This document shows, one piece after another, positions 1 through 5,393 of a stretch of DNA of 7,054 bases. The stretch lies in NCBI GenBank assembly GCA_030606525.1, contig JAUWGG010000049.1, forward strand, positions 1-7,054, written 5' to 3'. This DNA comes from Methanobacteriota archaeon. Lineage in GTDB: Archaea > Thermoplasmatota > Thermoplasmata > JAUWGG01. The position numbers were made by a program, and so were the translations under genes. Each line of letters opens with the position of its first letter. Position 1 is the first letter of the stretch. The notes beneath the pieces were generated by a model, which was not told the origin of the DNA, searched no databases, and was given only the letters and a program-made list of their open reading frames with translations.

Positions 1-2
1 GA

Positions 3-344
3 AATCAAGATATTCCTGTTCCATCAAGATCTGTGCTCCTGATGATGAAATTTAAAGCCGCTTGGGATAGAACCTGGCGACTTCAAAATGATAGAAGTTA
101 TAATCGAGAACGGGAAGAAGGCAAGCTTACCAAAGATTATTCTGATATTTTAGCACTATTGGATCCAAAAGAAGGAGGGGAGAATATTGATGTTAGGCTA
201 CTTGGTGATTATTTCTCTGATTATCAATTTCTCAAACCAGTTATCGATCAAGTGGGTGCTTCTCGACCAGCAGCTGAAAAATATGATATAGCACATGATA
301 AGGCGTTTCAAATTATTGGAAAATTTAAAGGTTTAGTTTTATAG
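3..344 (+). CDS. Nucleotidyltransferase-like protein, C-terminal part (partial)
   Basis: The reading frame is open from the left edge of the window to a TAG at 342-344, so this is the 3' end of a gene that starts outside. The visible part reads NQDIPVPSRSVLLMMKFKAAWDR, then a charged stretch, then KDYSDILALLDP. The pattern of a PVPS-x-x-x-LL-x-x-KxKAxxDR helix followed by KDYxDILALL resembles the C-terminal half of nucleotidyltransferase-fold proteins (AbiEii/GSU2403-like), where these helices follow the catalytic sheet. The catalytic GS and D-x-D motifs would lie upstream and cannot be seen. A GTG at 33 is an internal valine codon, not the start. Its relation to the mevalonate genes is probably accidental: 375 bases and a new promoter separate them. 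The family call is tentative, but the coding status is fairly secure. Confidence 0.5.
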   Translation, partial: NQDIPVPSRSVLLMMKFKAAWDRTWRLQNDRSYNREREEGKLTKDYSDILALLDPKEGGENIDVRLLGDYFSDYQFLKPVIDQVGASRPAAEKYDIAHDKAFQIIGKFKGLVL

Positions 345-346
345 TC

Positions 347-629
347 GAGTGGAACCAACACACGCTGGAAAATCACTATAGGTGTGCCAAAAGGCTTTTA
401 AAGTAAAAAAGTGGGTCCGCCCAGATTTTCATAAGCAATAGGTTGGCTTTTCGTCAACCCAAAAAGCTTACTTTGAACTGGAGTCACGGCGTATCTCTGA
501 GCTTTTTGCCAGAGCAAAAAGTATAGGCTCACCCGAACGCCATAGTATTGACCACTCTAGTTCCCAATCCCTGATTTTTTGTATCGGGAATAGCTAACCC
601 ACGGACCCCAAGATTAGTAATGCTTTTTT
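347..629 (+). ncRNA. Candidate structured non-coding RNA (unassigned)
   Basis: No credible ORF occupies 345-719, but the stretch is rich in complementary segments. Seen directly: GAGTGG 347-352 with CCACTC 552-557; a 10-bp helix 397-406 with 468-477 (one U-G); GGGTCCG 413-419 with CGGACCC 602-608; GGTTG 441-445 with CAACC 455-459; a nested stem-loop 488-541 made of GGCGT/ACGCC, TGAG/CTCA and an 8-bp CTTTTTGC/GCAAAAAG hairpin with a CAGA loop; and a bulged hairpin 568-589. Not all can form together, since the 397-477 and 413-608 helices would make a pseudoknot. AAATTTAAAG at 321-330 could be a TATA element about 26 bases before 347-352, and a T6 run at 624-629 could end the transcript. I see no RNase P GAGGAAAGUCC motif, SRP helix-8 motif, tRNA or C/D boxes. 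It could also be a remnant of a mobile element. Confidence 0.35.
488..541 (+). repeat. 54-nt nested stem-loop
   Basis: Three stacked helices share one axis: GGCGT 488-492 with ACGCC 537-541, TGAG 498-501 with CTCA 528-531, and CTTTTTGC 502-509 with GCAAAAAG 514-521, closed by a CAGA loop. Asymmetric internal loops (ATCTC opposite CCCGA, and a TATAG bulge) separate them. That gives 17 Watson-Crick pairs in 54 bases, all perfect. The interrupted form is more like a folded RNA than a transposon end or a terminator. Confidence 0.6.
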
Positions 630-656
630 AATTCAAAAAGTTATTGATTGCAGAAG

Positions 657-685
657 TTCGACTATTGTTGAATATCTAATTCGAC
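657..685 (+). promoter_or_regulatory. Operator-like half-sites upstream of the mevalonate cluster
   Basis: TTCGAC occurs at 657-662 and again at 680-685, 23 bases apart (about two helical turns). Between them at 667-672 is GTTGAA, a 5-of-6 match to the inverted half-site GTCGAA. The right-hand copy abuts the TATA box, where the BRE contacted by TFB would lie. Such an arrangement suits autoregulation by the HTH protein whose gene starts at 720. This is inference from position and repeat symmetry only. Confidence 0.35.
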
Positions 686-697
686 ATATATTTATAG
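686..697 (+). promoter_or_regulatory. Archaeal TATA box of the regulator/mevalonate cluster
   Basis: ATATATTTATAG is centred about 28 bases before the ATG at 720. Archaeal transcription usually starts 24-28 bases after the TATA centre, so the transcript would begin at or just before the ATG. No Shine-Dalgarno sequence precedes that ATG, which fits a leaderless first gene. Confidence 0.6.
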
Positions 698-719
698 AAG
701 ATGTGCATTCCTCGATTTA

Positions 720-1406
720 ATGAAAAATGTACTGCGGGAAAAGATCGCAGGTGAGATAGCTTTATCTTCTGAGCCAGGGAAGACCATTCGGAAATGGAGA
801 GAAGCTTTTCACATATCCCAACAAGAACTATCTAAACACCTGAAATTGTCACCATCAGTGATAAGTGATTATGAATCCGGAAGAAGAAAATCACCTGGTA
901 CAAAAGTCATAAGAAGGTTGGTAGATGGTCTGTTGGGGATAGATGAAATGCACGGAGCAGAAATAGTTAGGCAGTATTCATTAGCTGGTAGACATGAAGC
1001 GATCCTCAGCATTAAAGAATTCTCATCAGAAATGTTCGCTGCCGTATTCATTAAAAAGATTAATGGGAAGAACGTTACCCCCAATGTAAGTTTGATGAGG
1101 AACATTCACGGTTATACTGTGATCGACAGCATAAGAGCGATCACCACCCTCGCACCCGAAGATTATTTAAGGATATACGGTTGGAGCAGCGAAAGGGCAT
1201 TGATATTCACCGGTGTAAAGTATGGTCGCTCTCCAATGATCGCTATAAAAACTCACCCATTGAAACCTGCGATGGTTGTCTATCATCAACCAGCAAAAGT
1301 AGATGATCTGGCAATTCGATTAGCCGAGATGGAAAATATTGCATTAGTGATCACACATCTGCCATTGAATAAATTGATAGAAAGGGTTGAGAAAATGGGA
1401 GATTGA
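720..1406 (+). CDS. XRE-family transcriptional regulator (COG1709-like) heading the mevalonate genes
   Basis: This 228-aa protein has an N-terminal Cro/C1-type helix-turn-helix at about residues 22-75. Its core QQELSKHLKLSPSVISDYES (34-53) followed by GRRKSPG is a textbook XRE recognition region. The C-terminal part (about 95-228) is a mixed alpha/beta domain without recognisable catalytic motifs. It resembles the archaeal COG1709 predicted regulators, which are often encoded next to HMG-CoA synthase. The ATG at 720 has no Shine-Dalgarno sequence but sits at leaderless distance from a TATA box, so I accept it. The HMG-CoA synthase start follows 31 bases after the stop, so co-transcription is likely. 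I infer that it controls its own promoter and the downstream genes, perhaps sensing a CoA-linked or isoprenoid metabolite. The ligand is unknown. Confidence 0.8.
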   Translation: MKNVLREKIAGEIALSSEPGKTIRKWREAFHISQQELSKHLKLSPSVISDYESGRRKSPGTKVIRRLVDGLLGIDEMHGAEIVRQYSLAGRHEAILSIKEFSSEMFAAVFIKKINGKNVTPNVSLMRNIHGYTVIDSIRAITTLAPEDYLRIYGWSSERALIFTGVKYGRSPMIAIKTHPLKPAMVVYHQPAKVDDLAIRLAEMENIALVITHLPLNKLIERVEKMGD

Positions 1407-1426
1407 GAAAGTGAAAGAGAACAAAT

Positions 1427-1434
1427 AAGGTGAT
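1427..1434 (+). promoter_or_regulatory. Ribosome binding site of HMG-CoA synthase
   Basis: AAGGTGAT matches the archaeal anti-Shine-Dalgarno 16S tail (ATCACCT) and ends three bases before the ATG at 1438. It fixes that start and contrasts with the leaderless first gene of the cluster. Confidence 0.7.
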
Positions 1435-1437
1435 AGA

Positions 1438-2490
1438 ATGAAAGTTGGAATAGTAAGCTATGGAGGGTATGTACCTACATACAGGATAACACCGAAAGAG
1501 ATAGGGAATGTGTGGGGCGTTGATGGAGATGTTATAAGCAAAGGACTGAGGATCTTCGGTAAGTCTGTACCGTCGCCGGATGAAGATGTCATAACTATTT
1601 CCGTCGAAGCTGCAAGAAATATGATAAAAAGATGTGAAGTGGATCCGCAGGATGTGGAAGCGATCTATGTTGGCTCTGAATCGCACCCGTATGCTGTAAA
1701 GCCAACAGCAACGATCGTTGCAGAAGCAATTGGCGCAGTACCTAATTTAACCGCTGCTGACTATGAATTTGCATGCAAAGCTGGTACGGCAGCTATTCAA
1801 ACCTGTATGGGTTTGGTTGCCTCAAAAATGATTAAATATGGTATAGCCATCGGTTCAGATACATCTCAAGGTGCACCAGGTGATGCTTTGGAATATTCGG
1901 CTTCTGCAGGAGGAGCATCGTTTCTCATTGGGCGCGAGAATGTGATAGCAACCATAAATAAAACGCTCTCTTACACAACAGACACACCAGATTTTTGGAG
2001 ACGCGAAGGACAGATGTATCCCAGCCATGGAGGCAGGTTCACTGGAGAACCGGCATATTTCAAGCATGTGATAAATTGTGGAAGAGAATTACTTGATGCT
2101 GTCGGGAAAACACCCGAGGATTATGATCATATGGTGCTTCATCAACCGAACGGGAAATTCCCTGTTAGAGCTGCAAAGAAACTCGGTTTCAATGATGAGC
2201 AGATCAAAACCGGTCTATTAACGCCATTCATAGGGAATACATACTCAGGAGCTGTCCTTTTGGGTTTGGCAAATATCCTGGATATTGCGAAGCCGGGTGA
2301 GAATATCTTCGTTGTTGGCTACGGTTCAGGTGCAGGTTCGGACGGCTTTGATATCACCGTCACGGAGAACATCAAGAAAATGGACAGGGGACCGAATTTT
2401 AGCATTCAATCCATGGTCGATAATAAGAAATTCCTTGATTACGCAACGTATGCAAAATATCGTGGTAAGATAAAGTTAAGGGAGGTATGA
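1438..2490 (+). CDS. Hydroxymethylglutaryl-CoA synthase (archaeal type)
   Basis: This 350-aa enzyme condenses acetyl-CoA with acetoacetyl-CoA to HMG-CoA, the first committed intermediate of the mevalonate route to archaeal isoprenoid lipids. It acts in the cytoplasm. The length matches archaeal HMG-CoA synthases, which are shorter than the eukaryotic enzyme. The thiolase-superfamily residues are in place: Glu81 in GSESHP, the nucleophile Cys113 in FACKAGTAA, and His235 in VLHQPNGK. The glycine-rich C-terminal loop GYGSGAGSDGF (294-304) is also present. A strong ribosome site supports the ATG. The TGA stop lies within the ribosome site/start region of the thiolase homologue, indicating coupled expression. 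In Methanothermococcus this enzyme forms a complex with thiolase and a DUF35 protein that share a CoA site, and the same three genes follow each other here. Nothing suggests loss of activity. Confidence 0.95.
   Translation: MKVGIVSYGGYVPTYRITPKEIGNVWGVDGDVISKGLRIFGKSVPSPDEDVITISVEAARNMIKRCEVDPQDVEAIYVGSESHPYAVKPTATIVAEAIGAVPNLTAADYEFACKAGTAAIQTCMGLVASKMIKYGIAIGSDTSQGAPGDALEYSASAGGASFLIGRENVIATINKTLSYTTDTPDFWRREGQMYPSHGGRFTGEPAYFKHVINCGRELLDAVGKTPEDYDHMVLHQPNGKFPVRAAKKLGFNDEQIKTGLLTPFIGNTYSGAVLLGLANILDIAKPGENIFVVGYGSGAGSDGFDITVTENIKKMDRGPNFSIQSMVDNKKFLDYATYAKYRGKIKLREV
2481..2486 (+). promoter_or_regulatory. Ribosome binding site deciding the thiolase start
   Basis: GGAGGT lies inside the last codons of HMG-CoA synthase. 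It leaves no spacer to an ATG at 2487 but six bases to the ATG at 2493, so the second ATG is the better start. HMG-CoA synthase then ends two bases before the thiolase begins. Confidence 0.65.
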
Positions 2491-2492
2491 AC

Positions 2493-3659
2493 ATGAGAGA
2501 AGTGGCAATAATTGGTGTTGGAGAAACAAGATTCGGAGAAGTATGGGATAAATCTTTCAGAGAAATAGGGATAGAGGCAGGATTGGCTGCTATTGAAAAT
2601 GCTGGTATAACTGGGAAAGAAATCGATGCCCTTTATATCGGAAATATGTCAGCTGGGAAATTCATAGATCAAGAGCACATAGCTCCTTTAGTTGCAGATT
2701 ATGTTGGTTTAGCCAATGCAAATATACCAGCTACGAGGATAGAAGCAGCAGATGCTTCTGGTGGTTTGGCATTATCCCATGCTTACATGGCTGTATCATC
2801 GGGTGTGCATGATGTCGTTGTTGTCGGCGGCGCTGAGAAAATGACAGATGTCGGTGATGTACAGGCAAAAGAGATACTAGCCATGAGCGCTGACCAGGAA
2901 TGGGAATCTGTTTTTGGTGCTACTTTCGCTGGCCTGCATGCCATGATCGCCAGGAGACATATGCACGAGTATGGTACAACAAGGGAGCAATTGGCTATGG
3001 TCGCCGTTAAAAATCATAAGCACGGTGCATTGAATCCAAAAGCTCAATTCAGAAGGGAGATCACATTGGATATGGTTTTAAAGGCACCAATGGTCGCAAG
3101 TCCTTTAGGTATATTCGACTGCGCACCATTATCTGATGGTTCTGCTTCCCTTGTCCTATGTCCGCTTAAAATAGCAAAAAAATACTCCGATAATCCGATA
3201 AAAATAGCAAGCTGCGGTCAAGGAGGAGATTACATGGCACTTCATGATAGAAGGGATATATGCACGATGAATGCAACCATTATTGCAGCAAGAAAAGCTC
3301 TTAAATATGCTAAGAAAGCACCAAAGGATATTGATGTAGCAGAAGTCCATGATTCATTTACTATAAGCGAGATCCTTGCTATCGAAGATCTAGGTTTCGT
3401 GAAGAAAGGGGAAGGAGGAAAGGCAACTGAGGATGGCGTAACCTCTTTGAACAGTGATATTTCAGTTAATACTTCTGGTGGACTAAAGGCTCACGGACAA
3501 CCAGTTGGTGCCGTTGGCATAGCACAAGCAGTGGAGATTGTTCTTCAGTTAAGGGGTGAAGCTGATAAAAGGCAGGTGAAAAATGCTGAAGTGGGATTAA
3601 CGCATAATGTTGGGGGTACAGGTGCCACTGCCGTTGTTCACATATTCGAGGTGGTCTAA
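2493..3659 (+). CDS. Acetyl-CoA C-acetyltransferase (thiolase) homologue with altered active site
   Basis: This 388-aa SCP-x/archaeal-type thiolase fold protein lies in the slot of the acetoacetyl-CoA thiolase that feeds HMG-CoA synthase. Family features are clear: the MREVAIIGVGETRFGE start, GNMSAG, VVVGGAEKMTD (108-119), EVHDSFT (284-290) and the THNVGGTGATAVVHIFE end. Two catalytic positions differ. The usual CASGG nucleophile motif reads DASGG (Asp87, GAT at 2751-2753), and the usual GHPxGA reads GQPVGA (Gln336, CAA at 3498-3500), with a His two residues earlier at 334. His371 in the HN motif is kept. The frame is intact and well conserved, so this is not a decayed gene. I choose ATG 2493 because GGAGGT at 2481-2486 is six bases upstream; it directly abuts the alternative ATG 2487. 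The protein may be a structural partner or use changed chemistry. Confidence 0.85.
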   Translation: MREVAIIGVGETRFGEVWDKSFREIGIEAGLAAIENAGITGKEIDALYIGNMSAGKFIDQEHIAPLVADYVGLANANIPATRIEAADASGGLALSHAYMAVSSGVHDVVVVGGAEKMTDVGDVQAKEILAMSADQEWESVFGATFAGLHAMIARRHMHEYGTTREQLAMVAVKNHKHGALNPKAQFRREITLDMVLKAPMVASPLGIFDCAPLSDGSASLVLCPLKIAKKYSDNPIKIASCGQGGDYMALHDRRDICTMNATIIAARKALKYAKKAPKDIDVAEVHDSFTISEILAIEDLGFVKKGEGGKATEDGVTSLNSDISVNTSGGLKAHGQPVGAVGIAQAVEIVLQLRGEADKRQVKNAEVGLTHNVGGTGATAVVHIFEVV

Positions 3660-4057
3660 TGGCCATACCGAGATTTTGGAGGGAAACTCCGAGCAGATAC
3701 AACCTCATAGGAACGAAATGCAAGAACTGCGATACGATTTATTTTCCACCGAGATTGATCTGTCCCAAATGCCATAGGAAAAGCATTGGAAAATTGGAAC
3801 CTATCAAACTGAAAGGAGAAGGAGAGGTAATCACCTATACTGTGATACATGATGGACCGAAACAATTCGAGATGCAGATTCCATATATCATGGCGATCAT
3901 AGAACTGGATGAAGGTGTAAGATTAACAGCTCAGATAGTGGAATGCGAATCCAATGAGATAAAGATCGGGATGAGGGTAAAATCGACCTTTAGGAAACTG
4001 GGTGAGGATGGTAAAGCAGGTGTGATACACTACGGTTACAAGTTCATTAAAGCATAG
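3659..4057 (+). CDS. DUF35 zinc-ribbon/OB-fold protein, thiolase-HMG-CoA synthase partner
   Basis: This 132-aa protein has an N-terminal rubredoxin-like zinc ribbon with Cys21, Cys24, Cys35 and Cys38 (CKNC and CPKC). A beta-rich OB fold follows (about 45-120), including GEGEVITYTVIHDGP. This is the usual DUF35 layout and length. In the methanococcal thiolase/HMG-CoA synthase complex the DUF35 protein bridges the two enzymes and helps hold the shared CoA pantetheine site. The gene order here supports the same role. Its ATG overlaps the thiolase stop (TAATG at 3657-3661), with GAGGTG at 3648-3653 five bases before it, so translation is probably coupled. All zinc ligands are present, which suggests the complex still assembles even though the thiolase active site is changed. 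Confidence 0.9.
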   Translation: MAIPRFWRETPSRYNLIGTKCKNCDTIYFPPRLICPKCHRKSIGKLEPIKLKGEGEVITYTVIHDGPKQFEMQIPYIMAIIELDEGVRLTAQIVECESNEIKIGMRVKSTFRKLGEDGKAGVIHYGYKFIKA

Positions 4058-4074
4058 ATGGAAATGTGAGAAGT

Positions 4075-4614
4075 ATGGCTGTACATAAAAAGAAAAGGAA
4101 AGAAGAAAAGAGCAGTAAAAGAGCATCGCCTACAGATGCTATGAAACTGATCCGGAAATGGTGCATAGAGGAAGATATGTTCGGACAGAAGGTCGAGGAT
4201 AAGAATACCCTATGGCATTTTGTGATCAGATATCCTAAGGGTGCACCTAAGTTCTTAGATGTTGCTCAACCGTTAGGAAAGAAGGATATGATCGTTATTG
4301 GCGCTGGAACTAAGATTCCATTTGAGCATATGAATAAGATGAGATCCTTGAAGAGAAAAAAGAGGGATGAGATGCTGTGGGATCTGCGCTTTCTTTTAGG
4401 TAATAGACCAACAGCTTTCTCCTTAAATGAAAAAGATGGCATTTTAGAGGGATTTTCCAACCAAATGATTATTTTCTTCGACGGTTTAACAAAAGATAGA
4501 TTTATGAACGCAGTATCAGAAGTGGACAAGAGCATGCTCTTAGTTATATGGTTCCTCCATCGCAGATTCGGTCCTCCTGATAAAAAAGAATACGATGGGA
4601 TGATGTATGGATAG
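4075..4614 (+). CDS. Conserved archaeal hypothetical protein, DUF2299-like
   Basis: This 179-aa soluble protein has a very basic N-terminal tail (residues 5-16: KKKRKEEKSSKR). A compact alpha/beta domain follows: KLIRKWCIEEDMFG, a strand WHFVIRYPKG, then KKDMIVIGAG, EHMNKM, and a helix KKRDEMLWDLRFLLG. The strand-strand-EH..M-helix-WDLRF pattern resembles DUF2299, an uncharacterised archaeal family; I assign it from memory, so this is tentative. No catalytic motif, signal peptide or membrane segment is visible. I use ATG 4075 rather than the in-frame GTG at 4066, because GTGAG at 4066-4070 then acts as a weak ribosome site. It starts 17 bases after the DUF35 stop on the same strand, so it may be read with the mevalonate genes, though no functional link is known. 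The stop is TAG at 4612. Confidence 0.65.
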   Translation: MAVHKKKRKEEKSSKRASPTDAMKLIRKWCIEEDMFGQKVEDKNTLWHFVIRYPKGAPKFLDVAQPLGKKDMIVIGAGTKIPFEHMNKMRSLKRKKRDEMLWDLRFLLGNRPTAFSLNEKDGILEGFSNQMIIFFDGLTKDRFMNAVSEVDKSMLLVIWFLHRRFGPPDKKEYDGMMYG

Positions 4615-4616
4615 TT

Positions 4617-4638
4617 CATTATCGAACCCACGTAAATT
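4617..4638 (+). repeat. Left copy of 22-bp near-direct repeat; AbrB 3'-end relic
   Basis: This stretch matches 5660-5681 at 20 of 22 bases. The frame with codons at 4618, 4621, 4624, 4627, 4630 and 4633 reads IIEPT-stop, exactly the end of the zinc-finger/AbrB protein at 5394-5678. Both mismatches (4620 and 4629) are third-position synonymous changes. It looks like the surviving 3' tip of a second copy of that gene. Confidence 0.55.
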
Positions 4639-4694
4639 ATTCAATCCACTGATATGCTTTGCTTCTTAGCAGTATTCTTATAAAAAGAAGAACT

Positions 4695-4781
4695 CTATAT
4701 TTCGTCAAGAGGAACAAACTTCTCGGTTTCGAGTATGCGCTCGATATCCTTAAAAAATGCGACCTTTTTTGCGGTGTCCAT
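4695..4781 (-). CDS. Possible 28-aa small protein downstream of DUF2283
   Basis: On the minus strand, ATG 4781 opens a 28-codon frame reading MDTAKKVAFFKDIERILETE and then KFVPLDEI, ending at TAG 4695-4697. A strong site, AAGGTGGT, lies six bases before the ATG, and the DUF2283 stop is only 17 bases upstream, so it would be read from the same transcript. The peptide is charged and probably helical. I do not recognise it. It could be a real small protein, the head of a truncated gene, or chance. The ribosome site is the main argument for it. Confidence 0.35.
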   Translation of the reverse strand: MDTAKKVAFFKDIERILETEKFVPLDEI

Positions 4782-4798
4782 CAATATACCACCTTATA

Positions 4799-5008
4799 TT
4801 ACGCTTCCATGGGAACATTAAAACTTATTGATTCGATGCTTTCTTTTAGCATTCTTTTCGTTACATCAAGAATTTCGATTGCCAGGACTTTTTCATCTTT
4901 TGTATAGTCAATGATGATGCCTTCTGCGATTTCTTTATTAATTTCATATTTTCCTTTTTGAAATACTATATTCATTGCATCAACTTTCTTATCGTATGTT
5001 ATTCTCAT
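4799..5008 (-). CDS. DUF2283 family protein
   Basis: This 69-aa protein starts MRITYDKKVDAMNIVF and continues KEIAEGIIIDYTKDEKVLAIEILDVTKR. That is the DUF2283 pattern: MxxxYDxxxDAxxI, a central EGxxxDYxxDxxVxxIEIL strand pair, and a short C-terminal helix. Typical length is 60-75 aa, so it is full length. The function is not established; genes of this family are often beside DUF4258 genes and are suspected antitoxins. Here it is divergent from a DUF4258 gene, sharing the 5009-5149 promoter region. AGGTGA (plus-strand TCACCT 5013-5018) lies four bases before the ATG and fixes the start. An AT-rich AAAAATATCATATATG (plus 5055-5070) could be its TATA element, giving a short leader. Confidence 0.8.
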   Translation of the reverse strand: MRITYDKKVDAMNIVFQKGKYEINKEIAEGIIIDYTKDEKVLAIEILDVTKRMLKESIESISFNVPMEA

Positions 5009-5149
5009 TTTTTCACCTGTACCTTTCGTTTCCTAGCTGAACATGCAGTTATGACATATATGATATTTTTCCCCTTTAGATACTATATCAATACTGCTCA
5101 ACACAAAATTAATATACTTTGTATATACTATATATCTATAGGGAATACT
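5009..5149. promoter_or_regulatory. Divergent promoter region of the toxin-antitoxin-like island
   Basis: This 141-bp AT-rich spacer drives DUF2283 leftward and DUF4258 rightward. Rightward, TATATAC at 5122-5128 is about 25 bases before the GTG at 5150, suggesting leaderless initiation. An inverted repeat, ATATAC 5112-5117, TTT, GTATAT 5121-5126, overlaps that TATA element. It is a plausible autoregulatory operator for the AbrB-type protein. A hydrophobic frame upstream of 5150 is non-coding in appearance. Confidence 0.5.
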
Positions 5150-5392
5150 GTGCGTATTCATACTTTGCCTATAAAATTCAAGAAACATGCAGCACTTCGA
5201 TTGATACAGCGCTTTGACATGAGTTTAGAAGATGTGAAACATTTCTTCAAAACAGGAAAAATGATCAAAAAGCCTGAGAAGAATGGAGATATAGGTATAA
5301 TCCAAAGATCGATTGGCGATGCGCAAATCAGATTCATATTCACGATAAGAAAAAAGACGATATGGATAATAACCATAGAAGGAGGTGATTAA
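5150..5392 (+). CDS. DUF4258 family protein, putative toxin
   Basis: This 80-aa protein starts at GTG 5150 and reads (M)RIHTLPIKFKKHAALRLIQR. It then has MSLEDVKHFFKTGKM and C-terminal strands QIRFIFTIRKKTIWIITIE. The HAxxRxxQR helix, the (M)SxEDVxxxxxxG helix and the closing beta strands are the DUF4258 pattern, a small basic family frequently next to YgiT-type zinc-finger or DUF2283 genes and suspected to be an RNA-acting toxin like MqsR/RelE. Toxic activity is inferred. The start is chosen because family similarity begins right after it and a TATA box lies at leaderless distance; a longer frame back to 4958 adds only a hydrophobic, low-complexity extension across the promoter. Its last codons (EGGD) are also the GGAGGTGAT ribosome site of the next gene, so the pair is tightly coupled. 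Confidence 0.7.
   Translation: MRIHTLPIKFKKHAALRLIQRFDMSLEDVKHFFKTGKMIKKPEKNGDIGIIQRSIGDAQIRFIFTIRKKTIWIITIEGGD
5381..5389 (+). promoter_or_regulatory. Perfect Shine-Dalgarno deciding the zinc-finger/AbrB start
   Basis: GGAGGTGAT is a full complement of the archaeal 16S 3' tail (ATCACCTCC). It is four bases from GTG 5394, overlaps GTG 5385, and the nearby ATG 5392 meets a TGA at once. GTG 5394 is therefore the start. Confidence 0.8.
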
Positions 5393-5393
5393 T

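Noticed and set aside
409..610. Insertion element or MITE with terminal inverted repeats
   Set aside because: GGGTCCG/CGGACCC are only 7 bp, with no target duplication or transposase seen; internal helices suggest RNA folding instead. Not fully excluded.
1351..1686. 111-codon minus-strand frame across the regulator/HMG-CoA synthase junction
   Set aside because: A shadow of two well-supported genes; the composition is rich in Ser, Phe, Tyr and Ile as expected for antisense of AT-rich coding DNA.
2487..2489. ATG 2487 as the thiolase start
   Set aside because: It leaves no spacer to the GGAGGT site; ATG 2493 has a normal six-base spacer.
4612..4635. UAG readthrough (pyrrolysine) joining the DUF2299-like frame to IIEPT-stop
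   Set aside because: The frame is shared, but several genes here end in TAG (342, 4055, 4612 and the transporter), which argues against TAG decoding as an amino acid. A repeat relic explains the match better.
4958..5149. N-terminal extension of the DUF4258 frame
   Set aside because: It is a hydrophobic, Tyr/Ile-rich translation of an AT-rich promoter region. Family similarity starts after GTG 5150, and the extension would run over both divergent promoters.
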